A stretch of DNA of 64,000 bases from NCBI RefSeq assembly GCF_013463155.1, contig NZ_CP040781.1, forward strand, positions 372,001-436,000, written 5' to 3'. The DNA is from Staphylococcus sp. 17KM0847 (lineage in GTDB: Bacteria > Bacillota > Bacilli > Staphylococcales > Staphylococcaceae). Position numbers and translations under genes: made by a program. The notes under the pieces are model-generated. The model saw only the letters and a list, made by a program, of their open reading frames with translations. It did not search any database and was not told the origin of the DNA. Shown here one piece after another: positions 41,101-50,031 of this stretch (positions within the stretch are counted from its first letter, which is position 1; every line of letters begins with the position of its first letter).

Positions 41101-44100
41101 CGAAAGTCACAGCAGCGAAAGAAGCAGCTGAAAAAGCGTTAGCAGAAGTACCAGAAGGTACAGAAGGTAAGCAAGACTTAGTAGATCGCTTAGCGGAAGT
41201 GAACCCAGTTGCGGTACCAGCTGTGACAGATGCGAACGATAATGGAAAAGCAGATACAGCAGACTTAGCGTTAGCAGAAGAGGCAGTAGCGAAAGCGGAA
41301 GCAGCGGAAAAAGCAGCAGAAGATAAATTAGCGGAAGTGAACGAAGATGGCGTCGTAACACCAGCGGAACAAGCGGAAGTAGAAGCAGAGAATACGAAAG
41401 TCACAGCAGCGAAAGAAGCAGCTGAAAAAGCGTTAGCAGAAGTACCAGAAGGTACAGAAGGTAAGCAAGACTTAGTAGATCGCTTAGCGGAAGTGAACCC
41501 AGTTGCGGTACCAGCTGTGACAGATGCGAACGATAATGGAAAAGCAGATACAGCAGACTTAGCGTTAGCAGAAGAGGCAGTAGCGAAAGCGGAAGCAGCG
41601 GAAAAAGCAGCAGAAGATAAATTAGCGGAAGTGAACGAAGATGGCGTCGTAACACCAGCGGAACAAGCGGAAGTAGAAGCAGAGAATACGAAAGTCACAG
41701 CAGCGAAAGAAGCAGCTGAAAAAGCGTTAGCAGAAGTACCAGAAGGTACAGAAGGTAAGCAAGACTTAGTAGATCGCTTAGCGGAAGTGAACCCAGTTGC
41801 GGTACCAGCTGTGACAGATGCGAACGATAATGGAAAAGCAGATACAGCAGACTTAGCGTTAGCAGAAGAGGCAGTAGCGAAAGCGGAAGCAGCGGAAAAA
41901 GCAGCAGAAGATAAATTAGCGGAAGTGAACGAAGATGGCGTCGTAACACCAGCGGAACAAGCGGAAGTAGAAGCAGAGAATACGAAAGTCACAGCAGCGA
42001 AAGAAGCAGCTGAAAAAGCGTTAGCAGAAGTACCAGAAGGTACAGAAGGTAAGCAAGACTTAGTAGATCGCTTAGCGGAAGTGAACCCAGTTGCGGTACC
42101 AGCTGTGACAGATGCGAACGATAATGGAAAAGCAGATACAGCAGACTTAGCGTTAGCAGAAGAGGCAGTAGCGAAAGCGGAAGCAGCGGAAAAAGCAGCA
42201 GAAGATAAATTAGCGGAAGTGAACGAAGATGGCGTCGTAACACCAGCGGAACAAGCGGAAGTAGAAGCAGAGAATACGAAAGTCACAGCAGCGAAAGAAG
42301 CAGCTGAAAAAGCGTTAGCAGAAGTACCAGAAGGTACAGAAGGTAAGCAAGACTTAGTAGATCGCTTAGCGGAAGTGAACCCAGTTGCGGTACCAGCTGT
42401 GACAGATGCGAACGATAATGGAAAAGCAGATACAGCAGACTTAGCGTTAGCAGAAGAGGCAGTAGCGAAAGCGGAAGCAGCGGAAAAAGCAGCAGAAGAT
42501 AAATTAGCGGAAGTGAACGAAGATGGCGTCGTAACACCAGCGGAACAAGCGGAAGTAGAAGCAGAGAATACGAAAGTCACAGCAGCGAAAGAAGCAGCTG
42601 AAAAAGCGTTAGCAGAAGTACCAGAAGGTACAGAAGGTAAGCAAGACTTAGTAGATCGCTTAGCGGAAGTGAACCCAGTTGCGGTACCAGCTGTGACAGA
42701 TGCGAACGATAATGGAAAAGCAGATACAGCAGACTTAGCGTTAGCAGAAGAGGCAGTAGCGAAAGCGGAAGCAGCGGAAAAAGCAGCAGAAGATAAATTA
42801 GCGGAAGTGAACGAAGATGGCGTCGTAACACCAGCGGAACAAGCGGAAGTAGAAGCAGAGAATACGAAAGTCACAGCAGCGAAAGAAGCAGCTGAAAAAG
42901 CGTTAGCAGAAGTACCAGAAGGTACAGAAGGTAAGCAAGACTTAGTAGATCGCTTAGCGGAAGTGAACCCAGTTGCGGTACCAGCTGTGACAGATGCGAA
43001 CGATAATGGAAAAGCAGATACAGCAGACTTAGCGTTAGCAGAAGAGGCAGTAGCGAAAGCGGAAGCAGCGGAAAAAGCAGCAGAAGATAAATTAGCGGAA
43101 GTGAACGAAGATGGCGTCGTAACACCAGCGGAACAAGCGGAAGTAGAAGCAGAGAATACGAAAGTCACAGCAGCGAAAGAAGCAGCTGAAAAAGCGTTAG
43201 CAGAAGTACCAGAAGGTACAGAAGGTAAGCAAGACTTAGTAGATCGCTTAGCGGAAGTGAACCCAGTTGCGGTACCAGCTGTGACAGATGCGAACGATAA
43301 TGGAAAAGCAGATACAGCAGACTTAGCGTTAGCAGAAGAGGCAGTAGCGAAAGCGGAAGCAGCGGAAAAAGCAGCAGAAGATAAATTAGCGGAAGTGAAC
43401 GAAGATGGCGTCGTAACACCAGCGGAACAAGCGGAAGTAGAAGCAGAGAATACGAAAGTCACAGCAGCGAAAGAAGCAGCTGAAAAAGCGTTAGCAGAAG
43501 TACCAGAAGGTACAGAAGGTAAGCAAGACTTAGTAGATCGCTTAGCGGAAGTGAACCCAGTTGCGGTACCAGCTGTGACAGATGCGAACGATAATGGAAA
43601 AGCAGATACAGCAGACTTAGCGTTAGCAGAAGAGGCAGTAGCGAAAGCGGAAGCAGCGGAAAAAGCAGCAGAAGATAAATTAGCGGAAGTGAACGAAGAT
43701 GGCGTCGTAACACCAGCGGAACAAGCGGAAGTAGAAGCAGAGAATACGAAAGTCACAGCAGCGAAAGAAGCAGCTGAAAAAGCGTTAGCAGAAGTACCAG
43801 AAGGTACAGAAGGTAAGCAAGACTTAGTAGATCGCTTAGCGGAAGTGAACCCAGTTGCGGTACCAGCTGTGACAGATGCGAACGATAATGGAAAAGCAGA
43901 TACAGCAGACTTAGCGTTAGCAGAAGAGGCAGTAGCGAAAGCGGAAGCAGCGGAAAAAGCAGCAGAAGATAAATTAGCGGAAGTGAACGAAGATGGCGTC
44001 GTAACACCAGCGGAACAAGCGGAAGTAGAAGCAGAGAATACGAAAGTCACAGCAGCGAAAGAAGCAGCTGAAAAAGCGTTAGCAGAAGTACCAGAAGGTA

Positions 44101-44765
44101 CAGAAGGTAAGCAAGACTTAGTAGATCGCTTAGCGGAAGTGAACCCAGTTGCGGTACCAGCTGTGACAGATGCGAACGATAATGGAAAAGCAGATACAGC
44201 AGACTTAGCGTTAGCAGAAGAGGCAGTAGCGAAAGCGGAAGCAGCGGAAAAAGCAGCAGAAGATAAATTAGCGGAAGTGAACGAAGATGGCGTCGTAACA
44301 CCAGCGGAACAAGCGGAAGTAGAAGCAGAGAATACGAAAGTCACAGCAGCGAAAGAAGCAGCTGAAAAAGCGTTAGCAGAAGTACCAGAAGGTACAGAAG
44401 GTAAGCAAGACTTAGTAGATCGCTTAGCGGAAGTGAACCCAGTTGCGGTACCAGCTGTGACAGATGCGAACGATAATGGAAAAGCAGATACAGCAGACTT
44501 AGCGTTAGCAGAAGAGGCAGTAGCGAAAGCGGAAGCAGCGGAAAAAGCAGCAGAAGATAAATTAGCGGAAGTGAACGAAGATGGCGTCGTAACACCAGCG
44601 GAACAAGCGGAAGTAGAAGCAGAGAATACGAAAGTCACAGCAGCGAAAGAACTACCAGAAACAGGTCAAGAAGCTGCAAATACAACTTTACTAGGAACAT
44701 ATGCAGCATTACTCGGTTCACTCTTCCTTTTAGGTAGACGTAGAAAAGAGAATGAAGAGAAGTAA
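38190..44765 (+). CDS. Giant YSIRK/LPETG cell-wall-anchored lectin-repeat surface protein
   Basis: A 2191-residue protein starting after GGAGGAATT. It has a YSIRK-type signal peptide (residues 1 to about 48, cleaved near DAVA-SEE), directing secretion at the septum. An acidic low-complexity region (49-285) follows, then an L-type bacterial lectin domain like that of Aap/SasG (about 295-530; [13 protein letters not shown] start, [25 protein letters not shown]). One Ig-like module (about 552-632; [17 protein letters not shown]) comes next. Residues 637-2154 are fifteen 98-residue repeats plus half a copy, each with an Ala/Glu-rich coiled-coil-like half and an EF-hand-like DANDNGKAD loop that might bind calcium. 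Sortase motif LPETG (2155-2159), a membrane helix and RRRKENEEK end it. A likely adhesion/biofilm protein held far from the wall by its stalk. The repeats probably vary in number by strain. Confidence 0.93.
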   Translation: MKNQKRKTRWDFLPNRLNKYSIRKFTVGTASLLIGATLVFGVSKDAVASEEDSPNTQLSENTSKNNDVLNEQPDNSEQSTVNTPDLTTEGTIEQNSQTENNIDASLEEGSVEQETETAETKNIEDKVLDVKEKNEQTKNVISNEESDLKTQEELDTKEPEINKTEEKYINKQIENKNNTVDLTSEKKTIVDENVDNPLDAKVRELEQKLTMSSDKAQIIKSELSEVYSEKDVEGISKLIDIDYENATAQEILDAIIYAGIQYSANQQKAHSFVALPRSVSTQTRAVSDTGNNTISETSRDFYDHFETYFGAAYTPDGDRDIVTLTPDIGGQMGAVTLKTQVNLKNDFSISGKVNLGDKYEGNPKNGRYGGDGILFGFAEHNVGSTPGLPGAGLGAAGMKNMFGFKLDTWHNTSHPSAKDKASADPARLRDKGAFGAFVFSDGVGKVITHDGGIRGTDGAAPLEIQPDDSSYVSFELTYTSADRTLSFEYGGQTWIKDVTSWVNRVRSGNYLFAITATTGQGSNLQAVDLTSGSYTQAPNSEPLQDVTPPKPPTIVEELTPATTSISGIAEPNTQVTITLPNGNSVETTANENGEYTAPVEGLTAGGEVSIISTDNAGNVSEPTKKIVEAGDFDLRPAEEAVAKAEAAEKAAEDKLAEVNEDGVVTPAEQAEVEAENTKVTAAKEAAEKALAEVPEGTEGKQDLVDRLAEVNPVAVPAVTDANDNGKADTADLALAEEAVAKAEAAEKAAEDKLAEVNEDGVVTPAEQAEVEAENTKVTAAKEAAEKALAEVPEGTEGKQDLVDRLAEVNPVAVPAVTDANDNGKADTADLALAEEAVAKAEAAEKAAEDKLAEVNEDGVVTPAEQAEVEAENTKVTAAKEAAEKALAEVPEGTEGKQDLVDRLAEVNPVAVPAVTDANDNGKADTADLALAEEAVAKAEAAEKAAEDKLAEVNEDGVVTPAEQAEVEAENTKVTAAKEAAEKALAEVPEGTEGKQDLVDRLAEVNPVAVPAVTDANDNGKADTADLALAEEAVAKAEAAEKAAEDKLAEVNEDGVVTPAEQAEVEAENTKVTAAKEAAEKALAEVPEGTEGKQDLVDRLAEVNPVAVPAVTDANDNGKADTADLALAEEAVAKAEAAEKAAEDKLAEVNEDGVVTPAEQAEVEAENTKVTAAKEAAEKALAEVPEGTEGKQDLVDRLAEVNPVAVPAVTDANDNGKADTADLALAEEAVAKAEAAEKAAEDKLAEVNEDGVVTPAEQAEVEAENTKVTAAKEAAEKALAEVPEGTEGKQDLVDRLAEVNPVAVPAVTDANDNGKADTADLALAEEAVAKAEAAEKAAEDKLAEVNEDGVVTPAEQAEVEAENTKVTAAKEAAEKALAEVPEGTEGKQDLVDRLAEVNPVAVPAVTDANDNGKADTADLALAEEAVAKAEAAEKAAEDKLAEVNEDGVVTPAEQAEVEAENTKVTAAKEAAEKALAEVPEGTEGKQDLVDRLAEVNPVAVPAVTDANDNGKADTADLALAEEAVAKAEAAEKAAEDKLAEVNEDGVVTPAEQAEVEAENTKVTAAKEAAEKALAEVPEGTEGKQDLVDRLAEVNPVAVPAVTDANDNGKADTADLALAEEAVAKAEAAEKAAEDKLAEVNEDGVVTPAEQAEVEAENTKVTAAKEAAEKALAEVPEGTEGKQDLVDRLAEVNPVAVPAVTDANDNGKADTADLALAEEAVAKAEAAEKAAEDKLAEVNEDGVVTPAEQAEVEAENTKVTAAKEAAEKALAEVPEGTEGKQDLVDRLAEVNPVAVPAVTDANDNGKADTADLALAEEAVAKAEAAEKAAEDKLAEVNEDGVVTPAEQAEVEAENTKVTAAKEAAEKALAEVPEGTEGKQDLVDRLAEVNPVAVPAVTDANDNGKADTADLALAEEAVAKAEAAEKAAEDKLAEVNEDGVVTPAEQAEVEAENTKVTAAKEAAEKALAEVPEGTEGKQDLVDRLAEVNPVAVPAVTDANDNGKADTADLALAEEAVAKAEAAEKAAEDKLAEVNEDGVVTPAEQAEVEAENTKVTAAKEAAEKALAEVPEGTEGKQDLVDRLAEVNPVAVPAVTDANDNGKADTADLALAEEAVAKAEAAEKAAEDKLAEVNEDGVVTPAEQAEVEAENTKVTAAKELPETGQEAANTTLLGTYAALLGSLFLLGRRRKENEEK
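40098..44651 (+). repeat. Array of fifteen 294-bp tandem repeats plus a truncated 16th
   Basis: Units begin GCAGAAGAGGCAGTAGCG at 40098 and every 294 bases to 44508. The fifteen full units look identical base for base by eye; the sixteenth stops after 144 bases at the LPETG codons. The unit length keeps the frame open on both strands, which creates a false 4.85-kb antisense ORF. Confidence 0.95.
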
Positions 44766-44800
44766 TACTCACATTTAAAATTTATCGATGAGTACTAAAG

Positions 44801-44842
44801 AAAGACCATCAAAGTCCTTTTGAGGATTTTGATGGTCTTTTG
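44801..44842. terminator. Terminator after the surface protein gene
   Basis: AAAGACCATCAAAGTCC and GGATTTTGATGGTCTTT form a 17-bp stem with one G-T pair, with T-rich sequence after. Confidence 0.92.
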
Positions 44843-44871
44843 TTATATCATTTATAGAACAAGAAACCTAT

Positions 44872-44922
44872 AAAAGAAAAACTGAGCTAAAAGTGAGGAA
44901 ATATCATACCTCTCAGCTCAGT
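44872..44922 (-). terminator. Terminator after ohr
   Basis: Read on the minus strand, ACTGAGCT (44922-44915) pairs with AGCTCAGT (44888-44881), an inner GAGG/CCTC stem extends it, and TTTTTCTTTT follows. Confidence 0.85.
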
Positions 44923-44937
44923 TAGGGCGTTATATAA

Positions 44938-45357
44938 TTATGCTACAACTTCGACGTCTAACTGTACATCAACGTTTCCATTAATAGCTTTTGAATATGG
45001 GCAAAATGCATGCGCTTCTTGTAATGATTTTTCAGCGTCTGCCTGTGACATATTTTTAACTTGTGCATGAATAGCGACTTCAAGTTTTGGGCTTTCTGAT
45101 TCTGAATCGTCCACTAAGCGTACTGTTAAGTTAACAACAGGTTCAGCATTACGGAATTTATTGCGTTTTAAGATTAAATCAAATGCGCCGTTGAAACATG
45201 ATGCATAGCCTGCTGCAAATAATTGTTCAGGGTTTGTTGCTTTGCCGTCTGCTTTATCTGGTGGTGTAATTTGTAAGTCTAAGGCTTTATCGTCTGTGTG
45301 TACAGTGCCTTTACGACCACCTGTATTTGTTGCAGTTGTTTCATAAATGATTGACAT
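44938..45357 (-). CDS. ohr: Organic hydroperoxide resistance protein (Ohr/OsmC family)
   Basis: Ohr reduces organic hydroperoxides with a pair of reactive cysteines. The 139-residue protein has both: C54 in YASCFNGAF and C119 in AFCPYSKA, plus the [11 protein letters not shown] motif. GGAGGAATC precedes ATG. In S. aureus ohr is repressed by the redox-sensing AbfR/MarR-type regulator; none is encoded nearby. It is transcribed away from the D-2-hydroxyacid dehydrogenase gene. Confidence 0.94.
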   Translation of the reverse strand: MSIIYETTATNTGGRKGTVHTDDKALDLQITPPDKADGKATNPEQLFAAGYASCFNGAFDLILKRNKFRNAEPVVNLTVRLVDDSESESPKLEVAIHAQVKNMSQADAEKSLQEAHAFCPYSKAINGNVDVQLDVEVVA

Positions 45358-45494
45358 GCTTGATTCCTCCTTAAAAATGTTTCTTCATTATACTACTTGT
45401 TTCTTATATTTCCAATAATTTAGTCTTTTCAAACATAGAGATATAAGGTATAGTTATTTTATTCTGAATTGACAGACAAATTAGGGGTGACATT

Positions 45495-46499
45495 ATGAAA
45501 AAGATCAAAGTATTTGATGTGAGAGTAGACGAAAAACAAGCATTGCAACAATGGATTGAACGCCATCAAGATGAGGTAGAAGTTGTTTTGACGACTGATT
45601 CTTTTGGTGGAGAACATTTGACACAGTTGGAAGATATTGATGGTATCAGTATTTCTCAGACAACGACATTCAATGATGAATATTATCCTATCTTAACTGA
45701 GAATGGTATTTATCATATTGCCCAACGTTCAGCGGGTTTTGATATGTATAATTTGGTGGCAGCAACGGCATCGGGTGTTAAAATATCTAATGTGCCAAGC
45801 TATTCACCTCAGTCTATTGCAGAGTTTGCAGTGACTCGAACATTAGCACTTGTTCGTCATACACATCGTATTGATCGTAATGTTGCACTTCAAGATTTTA
45901 CATGGGATTTAGCAGTACAAGGACGAACAGTTGAGTCTTTAAAGATAGGTGTATTGGGGACAGGACGTATTGGTAGTCGCGTTGCAAAAATTTTTAAAGG
46001 GTTTGGTGCAAAAGTATATGCGTATGATATTGCTCCAGACCCTACGCTTGAAGGCATTGTGACCTATGTTGATACACTTGAAGCGTTAGTCAAAGATATT
46101 GATGTATTGACATTACATATCCCGGGATCTCCAGAAAATAAATATGTTGTAGACGAAAAGATTCTTGAACAAGCTAAACCGGGCTTATTTGTTATCAATA
46201 CAGCTCGGGGTATCGTATTAGATACAGAGGCTTTGATTCGTAAATTAGATGATGGAACGGTGGCTGCTGCAGCATTAGATACGTATGAAAACGAAGGCGC
46301 TTATTTTAAAAATGACTGGACAAATAAACCACTAGGGGATCCAATATTAAGCCATTTGTTAGAACGTGATGATGTGATTGTTTCACCACATGTTGCATTT
46401 TATACAGATGAAGCTGTCCAAAACCTTGTTGATATTCCATTGGACGACGTATTATCCTATATCAATAAGCATACAGCCGAAAATATTGTCAATCCATAA
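45495..46499 (+). CDS. D-2-hydroxyacid dehydrogenase (D-lactate dehydrogenase-like)
   Basis: The 334-residue NAD-dependent enzyme has the Rossmann motif GTGRIGSRVAKIFKGFG (about 155), the Arg in NTARGIV (about 237), the Glu in DTYENEG (about 266) and catalytic His in SPHVAFYT (about 297). These match D-lactate dehydrogenase; other D-2-hydroxyacids are possible. AGGGGTGAC precedes ATG. aroD follows 20 bases later, so they are co-transcribed. Confidence 0.9.
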   Translation: MKKIKVFDVRVDEKQALQQWIERHQDEVEVVLTTDSFGGEHLTQLEDIDGISISQTTTFNDEYYPILTENGIYHIAQRSAGFDMYNLVAATASGVKISNVPSYSPQSIAEFAVTRTLALVRHTHRIDRNVALQDFTWDLAVQGRTVESLKIGVLGTGRIGSRVAKIFKGFGAKVYAYDIAPDPTLEGIVTYVDTLEALVKDIDVLTLHIPGSPENKYVVDEKILEQAKPGLFVINTARGIVLDTEALIRKLDDGTVAAAALDTYENEGAYFKNDWTNKPLGDPILSHLLERDDVIVSPHVAFYTDEAVQNLVDIPLDDVLSYINKHTAENIVNP

Positions 46500-46519
46500 A
46501 GAGAGAAAGGAAGATAGGT

Positions 46520-47245
46520 GTGAAACCCAAAATTGTAGCAAGTTTAATGCCTAAACACCGTATGTTAACATCTGATGAAGTCACTCAAGTTGTACAAAAT
46601 GTAAGTTATTTTGATATTTTAGAACTACGAATAGATGCAATACCGTCGTGTGATGTCACAAGCGTGTCAGAAATGATGACAACACTAAAACGGATAAAAT
46701 CAGATATACAAGTGTTAGTAACGTATCGTAGTGCACAGCAGGGTGGGAAGGGATTATTAGATAATAATGCATATGGTGAGCTACTGGAGGCATTAAGCCA
46801 AGTGTCTACAATCGATATGATTGATGTAGAGTGGGATTTTCATTATTCTGATCGTCAAAATCTTGTGCAAACGATACAAGCACAAGACAAAAATGTCGTA
46901 GTGTCATATCATGATTTTGATAAGACACCATCCATCGATGAATTGAAGAAAATATATTTCCATCTATCTCAAATGAAGGGAAATTATCTTAAAGTTGCTG
47001 TAATGCCAAATAGTCGTCAAGATGTACTTGTATTATTGCAAGCTATCTCAGAGGCGAGTGAGTCTTTGAACCAGTTGGTTGCAGGGATTTCAATGTCTGA
47101 GTTAGGCATAGTGACAAGGATAGCACAAGGTACATTTGGTGGGGCATTAACATTTGGTGCATTAGGGAGCGAAGCAGTAGCGCCAGGACAAATCCCCGTC
47201 CAACAGCTCATACAAGCCATTCAACCGTATCATTTGTTTGATTAA
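46520..47245 (+). CDS. aroD: 3-dehydroquinate dehydratase, type I
   Basis: AroD catalyses the third step of the shikimate pathway through a Schiff base. The 241-residue protein has the catalytic His in VVSYHDFDKTP (about 133), the Schiff-base Lys in YLKVAVMP (about 160) and the C-terminal FGALGSEAVAPGQIP. It starts at a GTG after GAAAGGAAG. Confidence 0.95.
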   Translation: MKPKIVASLMPKHRMLTSDEVTQVVQNVSYFDILELRIDAIPSCDVTSVSEMMTTLKRIKSDIQVLVTYRSAQQGGKGLLDNNAYGELLEALSQVSTIDMIDVEWDFHYSDRQNLVQTIQAQDKNVVVSYHDFDKTPSIDELKKIYFHLSQMKGNYLKVAVMPNSRQDVLVLLQAISEASESLNQLVAGISMSELGIVTRIAQGTFGGALTFGALGSEAVAPGQIPVQQLIQAIQPYHLFD

Positions 47246-47282
47246 TGTATTTAGTTTGCGTATAATTGATAATTGTTATCAA
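47238..47282 (+). promoter_or_regulatory. Nitroreductase promoter with Fur-type box
   Basis: TTGATT (47238-47243), 17 bases, TATAAT (47261-47266). TGATAATTGTTATCA (47267-47281) follows directly and differs at one position from the staphylococcal/Bacillus Fur core TGATAATNATTATCA. It covers the expected start site. PerR uses a related box (TTATAATNATTATAA) but the TGATAA arms favour Fur. Confidence 0.75.
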
Positions 47283-47303
47283 TATTGAAGGGGAAGATAA
47301 AAA

Positions 47304-47852
47304 ATGGAACTTCAAGACGCCATTAAGTATAGAAGAAGTATCAAGAAGTTCAAACATGATATGCACATTGACGAAGTAGCAGTACGTCAAGCATTAGTAG
47401 ATGCAGCAGAAGCACCAAACCATGGTATGAGGGAGCCTTGGCGAGTCGTTTATGTACCTAAACATAAACTAGGTGAAATGAGTAGAGATATCTCGAAATA
47501 TGCATTTCCAAGAGATCATGACAAACAACAAAGTCACTATGACGCGGTAACAAAGTTAGGTGGCTTTGTAGCAGTTATTATGAAGTGTGATGCACGTCAA
47601 CGTGAAGAAAATGAAAATTATCTTGCAGTTGGTGCATTTGCCCAAAATTTATTGTTATTACTTTATGAACAAGGAATTGGTTCATGTTGGAAAACGCCAC
47701 AATACATTTTTAATCCTAAAATTCGTCAAGTGTTTGGTGTTTTACCTGATGAACGTTTAGTTGGCTTTATCTATCTTACAGATTTACAAGAAGAGGATAA
47801 TACTAAGCATGCAGTGCGTCAAAATAGAGGACTTGTGACAGATTACATTTAG
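47304..47852 (+). CDS. Nitroreductase family protein
   Basis: A 182-residue FMN-dependent nitroreductase: the N-terminal YRRSIKKF phosphate-binding motif, PNHGMREPWR and GIGSCWKTPQYI segments are typical. In S. aureus the gene in this position (after aroD) is, to my recollection, ntrA, whose product reduces nitrofurans and affects nitrosative-stress resistance. GAAGGGGAAG precedes ATG. A consensus promoter with a Fur-like box lies just upstream, tying expression to iron. Confidence 0.88.
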   Translation: MELQDAIKYRRSIKKFKHDMHIDEVAVRQALVDAAEAPNHGMREPWRVVYVPKHKLGEMSRDISKYAFPRDHDKQQSHYDAVTKLGGFVAVIMKCDARQREENENYLAVGAFAQNLLLLLYEQGIGSCWKTPQYIFNPKIRQVFGVLPDERLVGFIYLTDLQEEDNTKHAVRQNRGLVTDYI

Positions 47853-47862
47853 CTATAATTAT

Positions 47863-47898
47863 AAAAAAGGGACGGTAGTTATAGAGCCGTCCCTTTTT
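47863..47898. terminator. Bidirectional terminator between converging genes
   Basis: AAAAAAGGGACGG and CCGTCCCTTTTT form a perfect 12-bp stem, usable by the nitroreductase gene and the minus-strand thioredoxin-like gene. Confidence 0.92.
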
Positions 47899-47911
47899 GA
47901 TGTTTCAATTA

Positions 47912-48235
47912 CTATTGACCTAAACTGTCTGCTAAAAAAGATTCAACTTGTTCAGGTGATTTTGCGTTTGCAGAGTGTAAATGATGAAGTTTTTTACCAT
48001 CTTGGAAGATTAAAATACTTGGAATGCCCATCACTTCATTTTCCACAGCAGCTTCCTCTACTTCATCGCGATTAACAGTATACCAGCTGTATGCACTGTA
48101 TTTTTCAACGATAGGGTCAATCCACATATCCATTGCTTTACAATCTGGACACCAACCTGCTTCAAATTTAACAATTACAGGTTCAGTATTTTGGATAACC
48201 TCGCGAAATTGATTCATATCTTTAATGGCTTTCAT
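47912..48235 (-). CDS. Thioredoxin-like protein (YtpP type)
   Basis: A 107-residue thioredoxin-fold protein with active site WCPDC (residues 28-32: EAGWCPDCKAMD) and the cis-Pro GIPSILIF motif (about 71). It lacks a signal peptide, so it is cytoplasmic. The WCPDC rather than WCGPC site suggests a redox role different from TrxA, as in the Bacillus YtpP group. GGAGGCAATG precedes ATG. Confidence 0.88.
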   Translation of the reverse strand: MKAIKDMNQFREVIQNTEPVIVKFEAGWCPDCKAMDMWIDPIVEKYSAYSWYTVNRDEVEEAAVENEVMGIPSILIFQDGKKLHHLHSANAKSPEQVESFLADSLGQ

Positions 48236-48401
48236 GACATTGCCTCCTTATAATGTTTCGTAGCACTATTATAGCGAACCTTGATTATGAAGTCATTCAA
48301 TGTGCAACTTTACTGTTCAAATGACAAAAAAATTATAAAAAATAAGCAATGTTTTTAAATTTTTGTTATATTTGAAATAAGCGAGTACAGGAGGGTTCAT
48401 T

Positions 48402-48755
48402 ATGATTAAATTTTATCAATACAAAAATTGTACGACTTGTAAAAAGGCAGCTCAGTTTTTGACAGATCATGGTGTAAGTTTTGAACCGATTGATATTGTT
48501 CAACATACACCAACACAAGAGGAATTTAGAGAAATCGTTGATAAAACAGGGATTGAAGTCAAAAAGTTGTTTAATACACATGGTGCAAAATATCGTGAAT
48601 TAAATCTTAAAGATAAACTTTCAGATATGTCAGACGAAGAAAAATTAGAATTATTGGCTTCAGATGGCATGCTTGTTAAAAGACCGTTAGCCATTTTAGG
48701 TCATAAAGTCACAGTTGGCTTTAAAGAAGATACTTATCGTGATATATGGCTATAA
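48402..48755 (+). CDS. ArsC/Spx-family protein
   Basis: A 117-residue protein of the arsenate reductase/Spx fold with CTTC redox motif at residues 10-13 (YKNCTTCKKA) and the typical KRPLAILG segment near residue 95. It is shorter than Spx and lacks its C-terminal RNA-polymerase features, so it is closer to YusI-like ArsC family members. Its function is not established. AGGAGG precedes ATG. Confidence 0.88.
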   Translation: MIKFYQYKNCTTCKKAAQFLTDHGVSFEPIDIVQHTPTQEEFREIVDKTGIEVKKLFNTHGAKYRELNLKDKLSDMSDEEKLELLASDGMLVKRPLAILGHKVTVGFKEDTYRDIWL

Positions 48756-48826
48756 GAAAATAGTTGATAGAAACACTTCAATATGTCATGATTAATCTAT
48801 AATTATAAATTTTGGAGGGGATTTAA

Positions 48827-49207
48827 GTGGCAGTACCAAACGAACTAAAATATTCAAAAGAACATGAGTGGGTAAAAGTTGAAGGGAATACAGCAGTTAT
48901 CGGTATTACTGACTTTGCACAAAATGAATTAGGCGATATCGTATTTGTTGAGCTTCCAGAAGTAGATGACGAAGTATCAGAAGGTGATACATTTGGTAGT
49001 GTTGAATCAGTAAAAACAGTATCAGAACTTTATTCTCCTGTATCTGGTAAAGTGATTGAAGTCAATGAAAATTTAGAAGATGAACCAGAAGCGGTAAACG
49101 AATCACCATATGAAAATGCTTGGATGGTTAAAGTTGAGTTAAGTGATGAGAGTGAATTAGATGCATTAATGGATGCAGCAAGTTACGAAGCAATGATCGG
49201 TGAATAA
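48827..49207 (+). CDS. gcvH: Glycine cleavage system H protein
   Basis: GcvH carries the lipoyl arm of the glycine cleavage complex; in Firmicutes it is also the donor/relay for lipoate assembly (LipL/LipM-type transfer) to 2-oxoacid dehydrogenases. The 126-residue protein has the lipoylated Lys in [15 protein letters not shown] (about 64) and the N-terminal [10 protein letters not shown]. It starts at a GTG after GGAGGGG. Confidence 0.96.
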   Translation: MAVPNELKYSKEHEWVKVEGNTAVIGITDFAQNELGDIVFVELPEVDDEVSEGDTFGSVESVKTVSELYSPVSGKVIEVNENLEDEPEAVNESPYENAWMVKVELSDESELDALMDAASYEAMIGE

Positions 49208-49219
49208 TTTTATAATTTC

Positions 49220-49266
49220 AACTCGGAATAGTGCGATGAGATATTGTGCTGTTTCCGAGTTTTTTA
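49220..49266 (+). terminator. Terminator after gcvH
   Basis: AACTCGGAA (49220-49228) pairs with TTCCGAGTT (49253-49261), followed by T6. Confidence 0.88.
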
Positions 49267-49471
49267 TTTGCAATAATAGTTGTAACTTTTTATATTGAGT
49301 GATATAAGCATCAGGTTTAAATTTAAAAAGCGACAAGACATTGATCTTGTTCAAGTTCAGTAATGTGTATACACTCTTGTAACAGATGAGGAAGTTTTGT
49401 TGTACGCTCACTTTTATTACGATATGTGTTGAAAGAAAATGTAAGCGTAAGTTGAGAAGGAACGAAGGTAT

Positions 49472-49789
49472 ATGACATACAATGTAGAACGTAATGTATC
49501 AATAGATATAAACTTTGATAAAGCGATACACCTTATATTTGGCTATACAGCAATGTGTGGTACGTGCAAAGTATCTGAACGTATGTTGGATATTGCGAAT
49601 GATATTGTTCAATTGCCAATAATAAAGGTGGATCTTAATTATTATCCTGAATTTAATCAAGCGCAGAGTATTCAATCTGTACCTGTATTATTAATTATGA
49701 ACTATGATCAAGAGGTTGAACGACTCTATGCGTTTCGCTCTGTACCATTTTTATTAGAAAAAATGAAAAAAGTCATTGACGAAACTTGA
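49472..49789 (+). CDS. Thioredoxin-like protein
   Basis: A 105-residue thioredoxin-fold protein with active site MCGTCK (residues 29-34) and SVPVLLIM cis-Pro region (about 71). No signal peptide. It lies just upstream of the SAM-riboswitch leader but is separated from metN by that terminator. GAGAAGGAACGAAGG precedes ATG. Redox partners are unknown; with ohr, the nitroreductase, the YtpP-like protein and the ArsC-like protein it makes a cluster of thiol-redox genes. Confidence 0.85.
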   Translation: MTYNVERNVSIDINFDKAIHLIFGYTAMCGTCKVSERMLDIANDIVQLPIIKVDLNYYPEFNQAQSIQSVPVLLIMNYDQEVERLYAFRSVPFLLEKMKKVIDET

Positions 49790-49828
49790 TTAGGGTGGTA
49801 AGATTTAAACAATTCAATATTCAGAAAA

Positions 49829-49940
49829 CTCTTATCAAGAGTGGTGGAGGGATGTGCCCTGTGAAGCCCGGCAACCGTCTAGTAATAGAAATGGTGCCAA
49901 GTCACATAAAGTTGTTGATTAACTTTTGGAGATGAGAGAA
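49829..49940 (+). ncRNA. SAM-I (S-box) riboswitch aptamer
   Basis: P1 is formed by CTCTTATC at the 5' side and GATGAGAG at 49931-49938. Conserved core pieces are visible: AGAGTGGTGGAGGGA, GCCCTGTGAAGCCCGGCAACC and ATGGTGCCAA. SAM binding stabilises P1 and lets the following terminator form, switching metNIQ off when methionine is abundant. Confidence 0.96.
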
Positions 49941-49955
49941 AGGTTGCATCATTTT

Positions 49956-49993
49956 ATACTTTCTCTTTCATTAGCAAAAGAGGAAGTATTTTT
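49956..49993 (+). terminator. Riboswitch-controlled terminator of metNIQ
   Basis: ATACTTTCTCTTT (49956-49968) pairs with AAAGAGGAAGTAT (49977-49989), followed by TTTTTA. The 5' arm (CTTTCTCTT) is complementary to the 3' strand of P1 plus the following bases (GAGAGAAAG), giving the competing antiterminator. Confidence 0.9.
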
Positions 49994-50031
49994 ATTTGGT
50001 GTAAAAGATGTTTTGCACAAGGAGGAGCAGT

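Noticed and set aside
40225-44595. Fifteen 84-codon minus-strand frames at 294-bp spacing
   Set aside because: They are repeat shadows of the coding array.
39788-44638. A 1616-codon open frame antisense to the surface protein
   Set aside because: It exists only because the 294-bp repeat has no stop in that frame and is copied fifteen times. It has no ribosome site and an unnatural Ser/Ala composition.
40098-44651. A CRISPR array as the source of regular repeats
   Set aside because: The period is 294 bp with no spacers, in frame, and within a surface protein gene; no cas genes are present.
48402-48755. The global regulator Spx
   Set aside because: The CxxC fold is right, but length and C-terminus fit smaller ArsC-like proteins rather than Spx.
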